Assembly (NCBI GenBank): GCA_031291095.1
Contig: JARLJR010000030.1
Location: 1 to 64,000, forward strand
Source of the DNA: Legionella sp.
Lineage (GTDB): Bacteria; Pseudomonadota; Gammaproteobacteria; Legionellales; Legionellaceae
Length of the DNA stretch: 64,000 bases
Direction: 5' to 3'
Shown here piece after piece: positions 16,595 through 26,060 of this stretch; positions within the stretch are counted from its first letter, which is position 1; each line of letters opens with the position of its first letter. The notes beneath the pieces are model-generated. The model was not told the DNA's origin. It ran no database searches and saw only the letters and a program-made list of their open reading frames with translations. Position numbers and translations under genes: made by a program.

Positions 16595-17491
16595 TTACAC
16601 CTCTTTTCCTTGAGCAATAAGTTTGATAATAGCCGAAAAATCAGTATCTCCACGCCCTTGATCGATAAATTGTTGATAAAGAGCGGTTGCTTTTTCAGCC
16701 AAAGGCGTGTTGGTATCGACTGCATGAGCACAGTCTTGGCTAAGTAATAAATCCTTAAGCATCATGGCTGCAGCAAACCCAGGTTTATAGTCATTATTGG
16801 CGGGTACATTTTCCAGTATCCCAGCAACAGGAGCATATTTAGTCATTGCCCAACATTGGCCAGAAGCATTGTTTACTACTTCAAATAATTTTTGTGGTGA
16901 TAGATTTAATTGTTCTGCGAGAACAAAGGCTTCAGAAATGGCAATCATGGAGATGCCGAGAATCATGTTATTGCAGATTTTTGCTGCCTGCCCACTCCCT
17001 GCCACGCCAGTATGGATTATTTTTTGCCCCATGGCGGCAAGAATTGGCTGGGCAATCTGAAATGCCTCATTTTCTCCTCCTACCATAAAGGTTAAGGTTC
17101 CTGCGCTAGCTCCAGCAGTGCCCCCAGATACTGGCGCATCCACCACCTGAAGTTGTTTTACTTTAGCACGCTGGTGCACCTCACGTGAGCTGTTGACATC
17201 AATAGTAGAGCAATCAATAAATAATGCCCCACCAGGAATCGTGCTGAACAAACCTTCGGTACCATCGCAAACCTGCAGTACTTGCTGCCCTGTTTGCAAC
17301 ATGGTAATGACTATCTCTTGCTCACGGGCCACATCGGCAGTGTCTTTTGCAATTAAGCCACCGTTTGCTGCAAAACTTTGTAAGGCTGATTGCTGTAAAT
17401 CATATCCTGTAACCTGGTGTCCTGCTTTAACGAGATTCATGGCCATAGGTAAACCCATATGGCCAAGTCCGACAAATCCAATTTTTGCCAT
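16595..17491 (-). CDS. mmsB: 3-hydroxyisobutyrate dehydrogenase
   Basis: NAD-dependent oxidation of 3-hydroxyisobutyrate to methylmalonate semialdehyde in valine breakdown. It is 298 aa. It has the N-terminal Rossmann motif IGFVGLGHMGLPMAMNLVKAGH, the substrate motif DAPVSGGTAGASAGTLTFMV, and the catalytic lysine region GSGQAAKICNNM. It lies between mmsA (33 bp upstream) and acs on the same strand. Confidence 0.94.
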   Translation of the reverse strand: MAKIGFVGLGHMGLPMAMNLVKAGHQVTGYDLQQSALQSFAANGGLIAKDTADVAREQEIVITMLQTGQQVLQVCDGTEGLFSTIPGGALFIDCSTIDVNSSREVHQRAKVKQLQVVDAPVSGGTAGASAGTLTFMVGGENEAFQIAQPILAAMGQKIIHTGVAGSGQAAKICNNMILGISMIAISEAFVLAEQLNLSPQKLFEVVNNASGQCWAMTKYAPVAGILENVPANNDYKPGFAAAMMLKDLLLSQDCAHAVDTNTPLAEKATALYQQFIDQGRGDTDFSAIIKLIAQGKEV

Positions 17492-17523
17492 CTAATTCTC
17501 CGTGCGAATGATCGACTTATGTT

Positions 17524-19023
17524 TTAATCATGGGTTGGCATAATAAACGCGCTTCCTTTTAAGGCATGCGTGGGCCATTTACTGGTCACAGTTTTTAATT
17601 TGGTATAAAAATAAATACTTTCATCACCATGTAGGCTAATGTCACCAAAAAATGATTGCTTCCAGCCGCCAAAGGGATGGTTTGCCACAGGTACTGGGAT
17701 GGGAATATTCACACCTACCATTCCTGCTTGTACACGTTGACAGTATTCACGAGCACTGAATCCATCACGGGTAAAAATCGCGGTACCATTTCCAAATTGA
17801 TGTCTATTGACTAAGTCGAGTGCTTGTTCAAAGTCATTAACGCGCACAACGACTAATACCGGACCAAAGATTTCATTTTGGTACACGGACATTTGCTCGG
17901 TGACCTTATCAAAGAGGCAGGGGCCGATGAAAAAGCCTTGGGGATGATTGGGTTGTTTATAGGCTCTACCATCAATGATTAATTGTGCACCTTCGTGTAC
18001 GCCTTGATCAATAGCCGCCATAACGCGTTTGCGGTGTGCACTGCTCACTAATGGCCCCATGTCGGTGTCAGCGACATCACCGGCATCGATTTTCATTGCC
18101 TGGATTTGTGGTGTCATTTTGGCAATTAAGGCATCTGCTACTTGATCACCTACCGCCACTGCGACAGAAATGGCCATACAACGCTCACCTGCAGAACCAT
18201 AAGCAGCGCCTACAATAGCAGATGCGGCTTGATCCATATCCGCATCAGGCATGACCACGCAATGGTTTTTGGCGCCACCAAAAGTGTGAGCACGTTTGCC
18301 ATGAGCAGTTGCTTTAGTGTAAATGGAATGAGCTACTGGCGTTGAGGCAACGGCGGTAACTGCGGCAACATCAGGATGGGTAATTAAATAATCCACCGTG
18401 TCTTTATCACCCTGTAAACAGTTGGCAACACCGGCAGGTAAACCGGCTTCACTTAATAATTCTAATAAGCGCACAGAAGCCGAAGGATCTTGTTCTGAGG
18501 GCTTTAATATAAAGGAATTACCACAGGCAATCGCGGGGATCATCATCCATACGGGAACCATTACGGGGAAATTAAATGGTGAAATTCCTACGCAAACGCC
18601 AAGGGGTTGTCGGAGTGTATGACAATCAATACCACCGGCTACCTCTGTAGAATAATCGCCTTTAAGTTGATTGAGCAGTCCGCAATGTAATTCGACGACC
18701 TCAATGGCGCGAGCGACCGAACCTTTGGCATCATCAAGGGTTTTGCCATGTTCTTGGGTTACTAAACGGGCTAAATCCAGTTGATGTTTTTCCATTAACT
18801 CTCTAAATTTAAAAAGAATGCGAGCTCTTTTAATTGCCGGTGTTTGAGCCCAGGCAATACTCGCTTCTTTTGCAGTACTGATGGTTTTATCACAAAGTGC
18901 TTTGGAGGCGAAGTGTAGTTGTCCAATTATTTCGCCCAATGCAGGATTATAAATAGGGTGACTTGCGGTGCTCGTTTCGTTTATAAATTGACCACCTACA
19001 TAATGTTGCACTATGTATCCCAT
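17524..19023 (-). CDS. mmsA: Methylmalonate-semialdehyde dehydrogenase (CoA-acylating)
   Basis: Converts methylmalonate semialdehyde to propionyl-CoA, using NAD and CoA. It is 499 aa from ATG 19023, which has AAGGAG at good spacing; an upstream ATG would add six residues. It shows the ALDH fold: ISPFNFPVMVPVWMMIPAIA, the glycine motif and the catalytic cysteine in GSAGERCMAISVAV. First gene of the mmsA-mmsB-acs operon, and divergent from the 796-residue unknown gene. Confidence 0.95.
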   Translation of the reverse strand: MGYIVQHYVGGQFINETSTASHPIYNPALGEIIGQLHFASKALCDKTISTAKEASIAWAQTPAIKRARILFKFRELMEKHQLDLARLVTQEHGKTLDDAKGSVARAIEVVELHCGLLNQLKGDYSTEVAGGIDCHTLRQPLGVCVGISPFNFPVMVPVWMMIPAIACGNSFILKPSEQDPSASVRLLELLSEAGLPAGVANCLQGDKDTVDYLITHPDVAAVTAVASTPVAHSIYTKATAHGKRAHTFGGAKNHCVVMPDADMDQAASAIVGAAYGSAGERCMAISVAVAVGDQVADALIAKMTPQIQAMKIDAGDVADTDMGPLVSSAHRKRVMAAIDQGVHEGAQLIIDGRAYKQPNHPQGFFIGPCLFDKVTEQMSVYQNEIFGPVLVVVRVNDFEQALDLVNRHQFGNGTAIFTRDGFSAREYCQRVQAGMVGVNIPIPVPVANHPFGGWKQSFFGDISLHGDESIYFYTKLKTVTSKWPTHALKGSAFIMPTHD

Positions 19024-19195
19024 TAGCAAACTCCTTTTCATGTTTTTTTATAAATTTAAGTTGATCATTGTAATTGTTTCGTGGAAATATTTATACAATA
19101 ATAGTGATGATACAGGAGTACTTATTTGAAAAAATATTTAAAAATAAATTACTTCTGATGGAATCCATGGACTATAAGTAGTAAGGAAATTATCA

Positions 19196-21586
19196 ATGAC
19201 AAAAGGAATTTTGCGTGTACCAAAGGGTACTTTGACGGGGCTGGTATCTATTTTACAAAGCCATTTTCCTGGCTATGTCGTGGAAACCTACGATCCTCAT
19301 AAACCTGATTATCGTTTAAGTTATCAAAAAAAGGTCGATAGTTATTGCCAAGCGTTTGAATATCTTCTCAACGCATATCCTCGCCCATCGACGGACCCAC
19401 ATTTTCCTGTTGAGGTGATTAAAACTCATATCGAGCAGTGTCGTCAGGTCTATACCTTTAACGCCAATACGGCAACGCGCGTTTCGGAACTACAAAAAGA
19501 GTTAAAGACCCTCACTACCAATCTTGTCGACACCATCCATTTGCTTTGGAGTAAGTCTGGAGAGGATGCAACTGAATTATTAAATGAAGCGGAACAATAT
19601 GTTTTGATGTTACGAGGTCGCCCTGATTTAGTAACTTTAACGCCTGCAGGGACCGTGCAAGTGGATAAGGCCTTGCTGCCTTATGAACCAGAAACACTGG
19701 AAGAGTTTCGTCAAATAAAAGCAGAAAACTGTCCTAAAACACCACATTGGTTTCAGGAGCTTTCCGATCCTGCGTTTCATTTCAGACAAGCATATTTTTG
19801 TAATTTACCCCCAAACTTAACTGATTTAGTTACGGATTTTGAAAAATTTCTAACTGCATGGAAAGGCATTAAATTAAATGCCATTAATTTGAAAAATGAT
19901 TTACAGCAGATTGCTGGATGTGTATTACCACTACCAATGTGGTTTTCAGGCTTACCCAGGCATCAGCAAGAAATGATTTTTGCTCTTGCTAATGAGGAAG
20001 AATCAGAAATAGATAAACGACTGGCGCTGTTTGAGCAGATGCTGGGGTGTGAAGAATATGAGGATACTTTGGCGCAGGTCAGGAGGCTTCCTCAATGGTA
20101 TTGGGTTCTCCCAGAGCATCAACAGTATCTTTTAGAATATGCTCTTAAAAGCAATGAATCGTTGGAGGAGGTGCTTTCCTTTATATGCAGTCGTCATCGT
20201 TCTTTACCAATGCTTCCAAATTATGCAGTGCATAGTTCACATATCATTGATAAGGACGGTAATTTACATGATTTATATGCTGCAAAGTATCGAGGAAGTC
20301 ATGTTGTCCCTCGGGATGGTGTTAAAAAATGGCCGGAAGCGGTTATGCAGCTGTACACTTCTAGAAATGTAACACGGGCAACGGCACAAGCAACGCCTGA
20401 ACAATTTATTTTAGTACAAACCTTAGTTAGTCCCCTTCATCTGCCATTGATTAATATTTCAAAATGGTTGCCTGATGGTGAGTTAAAGAACATAGCGGAT
20501 GCTGAAATGGAACAACATCCATTAGCATCACGAATAATAAAAACCAACCATCCATTTAATGCGGCAAAAGTAGTACTTTACACTGTTGCTACGGATCCTA
20601 ATATCGTGGCGCTGGTGAGTGCCATGGAGGGGCGGCAGAAAACTATCCCACAATTAAAACCGCTGATTAATAGCTATAAAGCGGTCTTAAATTCGGGGGT
20701 GGGTTCGACTAATTTTTTTGATTATTATGGACGAGAATTATTTTTAAGCTCATTAGAACAATTAATGTTTAATGTTTCTAAAGATTATTCTTTTGGCTCA
20801 TGTGTCAGCGGCAAGGATAGAAAGGCAATAGAATCAATTCACACTGATGCAATGTGTCGGTATAAGTATGAATATGGGTTCTGGCCTGAGTTTACCGATA
20901 TAGGCCAAGACCGTATTAATTTTATTAATATCTTTGTAGATATTTACCTCTCACGTCATCATCATGAACATGCAGGCCATAATGCGCCCGGATCGGAAGG
21001 GATTAAAACCCCCTACAAGTATTTGCCTGCCGATATAGCTGCGGAAATTATTAAACGTTTAAACCATGACAAGGCTTTAATTTATGATGATCGCCTTGCT
21101 ACAAACAATGAAATTAGAAAGGTTACTACGGGTTCTCCAATATTACCTAAAGAGCAGTTGCTGTGTAGTTTAACTACTGCAGAGCTAGGTGAGGACAAAT
21201 GTACGGCACTTTACGATACCTTATTTTTATTATTTAACGATATGACACAATTTGTACCTGCTCCTGAGGAGAAGAAAAAGTCATGGTTTTTTAGTTCTGA
21301 TCGTAGTCCACCCTCAGGAATTGTTGAAATTAAAAAGTTAATGGATGATCCTTGTTCGGGCCCTAATAATATTGTGCGTATGGCAGGAATTATGAAAATT
21401 ATATTATCCCGACCCGTGCAGGACTCTTCTCGTACAGAGGCAACAAAGTCAGTTTATGAATTGCGGCAATTAATCGAAGCACCTGCATCAAAACATGAGG
21501 AGTTAGTTAATAAGCTAACTGCTGACTGGACCAAACTATTTGAGAAGAACAAGCAACCGAAAAAAGTGACTGAGCTTTCACTGTAA
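19196..21586 (+). CDS. Large uncharacterised protein, likely Dot/Icm effector
   Basis: A 796-residue soluble protein with no recognised domain, signal peptide or membrane segment. It begins MTKGILRVPKGTLTGLVSIL, contains a helical region (residues 75-130), a His-rich patch DIYLSRHHHEHAGHN (about 580-595) and an internal Cys. The tail is polar and charged and ends KKVTELSL. It is alone on the plus strand with its own promoter. From memory the syntenic L. pneumophila gene lpg0130 is a listed Dot/Icm substrate; that is the main reason for the effector label. The His cluster could bind metal. The function is unknown. Confidence 0.6.
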   Translation: MTKGILRVPKGTLTGLVSILQSHFPGYVVETYDPHKPDYRLSYQKKVDSYCQAFEYLLNAYPRPSTDPHFPVEVIKTHIEQCRQVYTFNANTATRVSELQKELKTLTTNLVDTIHLLWSKSGEDATELLNEAEQYVLMLRGRPDLVTLTPAGTVQVDKALLPYEPETLEEFRQIKAENCPKTPHWFQELSDPAFHFRQAYFCNLPPNLTDLVTDFEKFLTAWKGIKLNAINLKNDLQQIAGCVLPLPMWFSGLPRHQQEMIFALANEEESEIDKRLALFEQMLGCEEYEDTLAQVRRLPQWYWVLPEHQQYLLEYALKSNESLEEVLSFICSRHRSLPMLPNYAVHSSHIIDKDGNLHDLYAAKYRGSHVVPRDGVKKWPEAVMQLYTSRNVTRATAQATPEQFILVQTLVSPLHLPLINISKWLPDGELKNIADAEMEQHPLASRIIKTNHPFNAAKVVLYTVATDPNIVALVSAMEGRQKTIPQLKPLINSYKAVLNSGVGSTNFFDYYGRELFLSSLEQLMFNVSKDYSFGSCVSGKDRKAIESIHTDAMCRYKYEYGFWPEFTDIGQDRINFINIFVDIYLSRHHHEHAGHNAPGSEGIKTPYKYLPADIAAEIIKRLNHDKALIYDDRLATNNEIRKVTTGSPILPKEQLLCSLTTAELGEDKCTALYDTLFLLFNDMTQFVPAPEEKKKSWFFSSDRSPPSGIVEIKKLMDDPCSGPNNIVRMAGIMKIILSRPVQDSSRTEATKSVYELRQLIEAPASKHEELVNKLTADWTKLFEKNKQPKKVTELSL

Positions 21587-21593
21587 ACAACAT

Positions 21594-21619
21594 AGCCTGG
21601 TTGTAAGCAACTAATGGCT
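21594..21619. repeat. Degenerate CTGGTTGC palindrome
   Basis: AGCCTGGTTGTAAGCAACTAATGGCT: outer AGCC/GGCT and inner GTTG/CAAC arms remain, 8 bp after the stop of the 796-residue gene. A second half-copy in the other orientation (GTTGTTTATAACCAGGCTA, 21746-21764) lies next to the dapB stop. Both are in the convergent 184-bp gap, which otherwise holds nothing recognisable. Confidence 0.5.
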
Positions 21620-21770
21620 CGTACTTAATAAGAGGTGTACTTGCCAAATAACACGCTCGAATTACTGCAGTGAAACTCTGAGGGGATACCTCAGGGTCAA
21701 GCTGCCGCAATTCGGACACAATATTTATTTTAACTAAGTGCCCTAGTTGTTTATAACCAGGCTAGATTCC

Positions 21771-22502
21771 CTATAACAGGTGCTCTAAACCATAAATTAA
21801 ACCGTTTAAAGCCATCACTTTTTGGCAGGCTAAGACAATACCAGGCATAAAGCAATTTCGACTGATGCTGTCATCCGTAATAGATAGTGTTTCGCCCGCA
21901 TTACCAAAAATAACTTGTTGGCGAGCTAATACTCCGGGTAAACGTAGAGAATGAATATTTATATCACAATGCATGCCTCCGCGAGCTCCAGGAATTAATT
22001 CTTTTAAATTTAACTTATTTTTTGGAGCCTTTCTTGCGGCGGCAATCATTTCTGCGGTTTTTAACGCAGTACCTGAAGGGGCATCTAATTTTTGTTGATG
22101 GTGGGTTTCGACAATTTCTACTTCTGAAAAATATTCTGCAGCTTTTGCTGCAAAAAGCATCATTAAAACCGCACTAATGGAAAAGTTAGGAGCAATAACC
22201 CCACCTAAACCTTGCTCTTCACATTTGCTGGTTAAGTCTTTAACTTGCTCGGGAAGTAGTCCGGAGGTGCCAATGACAGGACGAACCCCATTATTGATAA
22301 TTGTCAGGCTATTTTGATACACCGTATCAGCTCGTGTTAAATCAACCACAATTTGTGCTTGGGTATCATGAATTGCTTGAGCTAAATTATCTTGTCGGCC
22401 AAGTTGAGCGACTAAGGTAAATTCAGGATGAGCGTTGAGTGTTTCACACGCAAGTGCCCCCATTTTACCATTGGCTCCATTTACGATAACACGAGTTAAC
22501 AT
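21771..22502 (-). CDS. dapB: 4-hydroxy-tetrahydrodipicolinate reductase
   Basis: NAD(P)H reduction step of the diaminopimelate/lysine pathway; 243 aa. It has an N-terminal nucleotide motif VIVNGANGKMGALACETL and the substrate motif ETHHQQKLDAPSGTALK with catalytic His-His and Lys. ATG 22502 has AAGGAA at good spacing; the ORF extends six codons further but without support. Confidence 0.95.
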   Translation of the reverse strand: MLTRVIVNGANGKMGALACETLNAHPEFTLVAQLGRQDNLAQAIHDTQAQIVVDLTRADTVYQNSLTIINNGVRPVIGTSGLLPEQVKDLTSKCEEQGLGGVIAPNFSISAVLMMLFAAKAAEYFSEVEIVETHHQQKLDAPSGTALKTAEMIAAARKAPKNKLNLKELIPGARGGMHCDINIHSLRLPGVLARQQVIFGNAGETLSITDDSISRNCFMPGIVLACQKVMALNGLIYGLEHLL

Positions 22503-22541
22503 GGTATTCCTTATTTTCAATGCGAATTATTGGCGAGGATA

Positions 22542-22736
22542 TTAGGGATTCTTCTTTTGCGTATCCTTATCCTTGGGGGGATATTTAGTACGCCAAGCCC
22601 ACACGGATGCAAAGGGCCAGCCAATCAGCGTCGCTTGCATAATTAAGGCAACAAAGGCCCCTCCTGGATTATCACTAAGTAGAAAAACAGTCCAGGGCAG
22701 GAAAGCACAAAGGAAAGCTATAAATAATCGTCTCAT
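22542..22736 (-). CDS. Small two-helix membrane protein, possibly YqaE/Pmp3-like
   Basis: A 64-residue protein from ATG 22736. There are two hydrophobic helices, LFIAFLCAFLPWTVFLLS and AFVALIMQATLIGWPFASVW, joined by DNPGG, with a charged lysine-rich tail (KYPPKDKDTQKKNP). The two-helix layout with FLP...GGAF resembles Pmp3/YqaE proteolipids, but the similarity is weak. It sits 40 bp upstream of dapB on the same strand and may be co-transcribed. Confidence 0.55.
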   Translation of the reverse strand: MRRLFIAFLCAFLPWTVFLLSDNPGGAFVALIMQATLIGWPFASVWAWRTKYPPKDKDTQKKNP

Positions 22737-22946
22737 GGATCTACAGGGTAGTTTCAATTTAAATTAATTATAGGCTTAATATTGGGTTTTTTTCTACTCA
22801 AAGTTTTGAGGTTTTTATTGGAAACAGATGAACTTACTTAGAGTGCTTGCAAACAACCTTTAAACATTGTACATTGTGCGCTCATTCAGAAGGTGAATGA
22901 TCATATTATTTTCGGATAGGGCAACCAATTTCTAAAGGGTACACTG

Positions 22947-23621
22947 ATGAGAAAACAGGAGCTGCACCCGCGCACCGCTGTTATTAATAAAACTCAAAAA
23001 AACCAGTCTAAAAAAGCACGCTCTGATGCGTTGTTATGGCTTGCGGCTAATTTCCCTGCTGCGTTTGATAATTCATTACGAATCCGTCCATTAAAAGGCG
23101 GGATTATGAATGATATTTTGCTGCATGCAGATAAAGCTGCTGAGGTTGGTATTTCTAAGAGTAAGCTCAGGGAGGCCGTAGTTTTATTTACGCGTCGTCT
23201 TGATTACTTGGCATGTTTAAAAGCACGTGAAATACGCGTTGATTTGCAGGGTAATGAAGTAGCTGAGGTCAGTGCTGAAGAAGCAGATCATGCTGCTGCG
23301 AAGATTAAAAAACGAGTTGAAAAAAGCGTTCGAAATGCTCGCAAATTGATGACAGAAAAAGGTTCAACTCCATATGGTGCAAGCCAACAACCTTCAAGCT
23401 ATCAGCCGAAAACAGCTAACCAACAAATTGCTTCAGATGATTATTTTCCTACTTATCCGGCTCGCTCATATTCAGCACAAGCTCCTGCCCAGCCTGCGCG
23501 ATCAGCAGTCGTTGTAAAGCATAAAACAACACGACAATACGATCCTGATGCAGTAGCACGCTTGAAAGAAAAGCTTGGCTTATCGCGAAGCCTTGAAGAA
23601 AAGAAAGAAGTCGTCGAATAA
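22947..23621 (+). CDS. rocC: RocC-type ProQ/FinO RNA chaperone
   Basis: A 224-residue RNA-binding protein. The ProQ/FinO domain covers about residues 25-135 (ARSDALLWLAANFPAAFDNS, then RIRPLKGGIMNDIL and KLREAVVLFTRRLDYLACLK). The rest is a low-complexity Q/P/S-rich linker (about 140-195) and a basic C-terminal end (VKHKTTRQYDPDAVARLKEK). In L. pneumophila RocC stabilises the small RNA RocR, and together they repress competence genes. The N-terminal position of the domain and the genus match RocC. Monocistronic, ending at a perfect palindromic hairpin. Confidence 0.88.
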   Translation: MRKQELHPRTAVINKTQKNQSKKARSDALLWLAANFPAAFDNSLRIRPLKGGIMNDILLHADKAAEVGISKSKLREAVVLFTRRLDYLACLKAREIRVDLQGNEVAEVSAEEADHAAAKIKKRVEKSVRNARKLMTEKGSTPYGASQQPSSYQPKTANQQIASDDYFPTYPARSYSAQAPAQPARSAVVVKHKTTRQYDPDAVARLKEKLGLSRSLEEKKEVVE

Positions 23622-23646
23622 AACTACAATTATTATTCAAATAATG

Positions 23647-23672
23647 CAACCTGGTTGCTTGCAACCAGGTTG
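23647..23672. repeat. Perfect CAACCTGGTTGC palindrome, probable bidirectional terminator
   Basis: CAACCTGGTTGC (23647-23658), TT, GCAACCAGGTTG (23661-23672): a perfect 12-bp inverted repeat. It lies between the convergent genes rocC and fni and is the best copy of the dispersed palindrome family in this window. Confidence 0.75.
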
Positions 23673-23720
23673 TCTTTAAACGCCAATTAAATCAGATAGA
23701 CGTGAGCGCGGTCTGATTCT

Positions 23721-24746
23721 CTAAGCTAATTTCTGAGTTAAATCACTAAGAATACGGCTACCGGTACAAAACATCGCAACTTTTAATTCATATTCTATGG
23801 TAAGCATTTGCAACAGAACTTGTTCTGTTGATTCTAGGGCCACCTCAAGCATCGGCTTTGCATAACCTACTGTAGAAGCTCCCAATGCAAATAATTTAGC
23901 AGCATTTAAACCATTAGCGACACCGCCAGACCCCCAAATTTCAAAAGCAGGTTTTAATGCAGCAGCCTGTTGCACTGCCGTGACGGTATCAATGCCCCAG
24001 TTTTTAAAGGTAATTGCTGCTTGATGGCGTATGGGATCTTGAGTTGCTCGGTGTCCCTCAATCCGTCCCCAGTGAGTGCCACCTAATCCACCTATGTCGA
24101 GTGCTGCAATACCTATATCAGTCAAGCGCTGCATGGTTTTTTGAGAAAAGCCACAGCCCGTTTCTTTGACAATAACGGGTAAATGGAACTTCTTAACTAA
24201 TTGTTCTAAGGCCTGCCAGCAGCCCTTATAATCAGTTGTGCCTTCGGGTTGCATGCATTCTTGCAAGGGGTTGCAATGAATGATTAAAGCATTTGCTTGT
24301 AATGCATCGGTTAAACGTTGAATGTCGGCAAGTGGAGTATTAATTAATTGTGCGATACCTAAATTGCTGTATAAATTTACCTTAGGAAAACTCTGGCGTA
24401 GATAAGTCCACTCGAATGCTGCTTTAGGATCCATCAGCTCACGTCGTTGGGAACCAACACCCATAGCCCAGCCGCTTTGTGCACAGGCTTCAACCAAATG
24501 GTGATTGATATGTTCTGCTCGGCTATGCCCTGCAGTCATTGAGCTCACTAGAAAGGGCTTGGCTACTACTTGGCCAAATCGCATGCCCTCTATCGTGATT
24601 TCATCAAAATTAAGATCGGGCAGGGCATCATGTACTAAATGAATGCTATCAAATTTACTTAAGTCAGCGCTTTGGTTTTCATGCATTAGGGCAAGCTTAA
24701 TGTGATCTTGTTTGCGCTGTTCAAATTGTTCGTATTGATTGGCCAT
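23721..24746 (-). CDS. fni: Type 2 isopentenyl-diphosphate delta-isomerase
   Basis: FMN- and NADPH-dependent isomerisation of IPP to DMAPP; 341 aa. It belongs to the flavin TIM-barrel type, not the Nudix type. Seen: SSMTAGHSRAEHIN, GVGSQRRELMDP, VIVKETGCGFSQ, DIGGLGGTHWGRIEGHR and the phosphate-binding IWGSGGVANGLNAAKLFALG. It follows ribH by 10 bp, so it probably shares a transcript with it; the flavin-supply link is suggestive because Fni needs FMN. Confidence 0.93.
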   Translation of the reverse strand: MANQYEQFEQRKQDHIKLALMHENQSADLSKFDSIHLVHDALPDLNFDEITIEGMRFGQVVAKPFLVSSMTAGHSRAEHINHHLVEACAQSGWAMGVGSQRRELMDPKAAFEWTYLRQSFPKVNLYSNLGIAQLINTPLADIQRLTDALQANALIIHCNPLQECMQPEGTTDYKGCWQALEQLVKKFHLPVIVKETGCGFSQKTMQRLTDIGIAALDIGGLGGTHWGRIEGHRATQDPIRHQAAITFKNWGIDTVTAVQQAAALKPAFEIWGSGGVANGLNAAKLFALGASTVGYAKPMLEVALESTEQVLLQMLTIEYELKVAMFCTGSRILSDLTQKLA

Positions 24747-24756
24747 GAGTTACTAC

Positions 24757-25242
24757 CTATTGTTGCTGTGGTAATTGATTTAAAAGCTGTTGCATGGATA
24801 TCGCCGCATTGGCAAGTTCTATACCTTTATGCCCGTGTTTTCCGCCTAATCTATCCCAGGCTTGTTCTTCATTTTCAGTTGTTAATAAACCAAAAATGAC
24901 TGGGATATTATATTTTAATGAAACGTTCATACAGCCTTCGCTAGCCATGGTACAGACCAGATCATAGTGGCTGGTGTCACCGCGAATAACTGAACCTAAA
25001 GTTATTATTGATTGGACCGAATTAGACATCGCTAACCTTTTAGCGATCAACGGAATTTCAATAGCACCTGGAACCTCATAGACACTAATGTGCTCTTTTT
25101 TAATGCCTCGCTTTTGTAACTGGGTAATTACGCCATCCTGTAAGTTCTGAGTAATGTGTCGATTGAACACGCCTACAATAATGGCAACTGGAAATGATTC
25201 CACAATTGATAGGTCTTCTGTCGGTTGTGCTGATTTTTGCAT
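24757..25242 (-). CDS. ribH: 6,7-dimethyl-8-ribityllumazine synthase
   Basis: Penultimate step of riboflavin synthesis; 161 aa from ATG 25242 (MQKSAQPTED) with AGAGAGGAATA just upstream. The longer open frame adds a basic leader unlike the family. Active-site segments: GVFNRHITQNL, YEVPGAIEIPLIAKRL and ITLGSVIRGDTSHYDLVC with the catalytic His. Other rib genes are not in the window, so this may be a second, stand-alone copy. Confidence 0.9.
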   Translation of the reverse strand: MQKSAQPTEDLSIVESFPVAIIVGVFNRHITQNLQDGVITQLQKRGIKKEHISVYEVPGAIEIPLIAKRLAMSNSVQSIITLGSVIRGDTSHYDLVCTMASEGCMNVSLKYNIPVIFGLLTTENEEQAWDRLGGKHGHKGIELANAAISMQQLLNQLPQQQ

Positions 25243-25410
25243 TATTCCTCTCTCCCTCAATGGGAATTTTTGTATTGCTAAGAGCTTGCAATGTACCTTT
25301 TTACCTTTACCTTTTCCAGTTATTTGCAACGGGGATGGTCGTTGGTGTGCCATTTTAGTGCAATATGCCTGATGTATCTAAGGCAATTGCAGGGGTAAAT
25401 ACAATAAATC

Positions 25411-25974
25411 CTATTTGCTATTTGTATTTAATTCAACCCACTGAGCATAGGCATTCATAAATTGCTGAATGAATTTCTTCGTATCTTCATTAGCGAGTTC
25501 GCCTTGAGCATTAAATAGGTTTGCTGCGCCGCCTATATACGCTTCAGGTTGTTGTAAAACGGGAATATCTAAGAAGACAAAGGATTGTCGCAAGTGGTGA
25601 TTGGCACCAAAACCGCCAATAGCTCCCGGAGAAACACTAATTACTGCTCCAGGTTTTTTAGACCAAACACTTTTACCGTAGGGGCGTGAGCCTACATCAA
25701 TGGCATTTTTAAGAGCACCAGGCACTGAACGATTATATTCTGGAGTAACAAAGAGCACTCCATCGGACATTTTTATTTGATCACGGAAATGTAACCAGGC
25801 TTCCGCTGGTCTGTTTTCATCGTCAAGATCTTGGTTATATAAGGGTAAATTATCAATTTCAATAATTTTTAAGCTTAATAATTGAGGGGCTACGGCCATG
25901 AGTGCATGTGCCATTTTTCGGTTGTAGGATTCTTTACGTAAACTTCCAACAATAACGGCAATTTTTTTGCTCAT
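25411..25974 (-). CDS. NADPH-dependent FMN reductase (ChrR/YieF-type)
   Basis: A flavodoxin-fold reductase of 187 aa. It has the phosphate loop GSLRKESYNRKMAHAL and the family motif VTPEYNRSVPGALKNAIDVGSRP. Such enzymes reduce quinones, azo dyes or chromate by two electrons using FMN. Two ATGs are adjacent (25977 and 25974). A single gene, 169 bp upstream of ribH on the same strand. Confidence 0.88.
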   Translation of the reverse strand: MSKKIAVIVGSLRKESYNRKMAHALMAVAPQLLSLKIIEIDNLPLYNQDLDDENRPAEAWLHFRDQIKMSDGVLFVTPEYNRSVPGALKNAIDVGSRPYGKSVWSKKPGAVISVSPGAIGGFGANHHLRQSFVFLDIPVLQQPEAYIGGAANLFNAQGELANEDTKKFIQQFMNAYAQWVELNTNSK

Positions 25975-26060
25975 CATACGATTCCTTGTATTGATTAATG
26001 GGCTGACTCATTCAACCTGTTATTTTAGAGTATACTTATGGGGCTTGCAAAAAAAATAGA

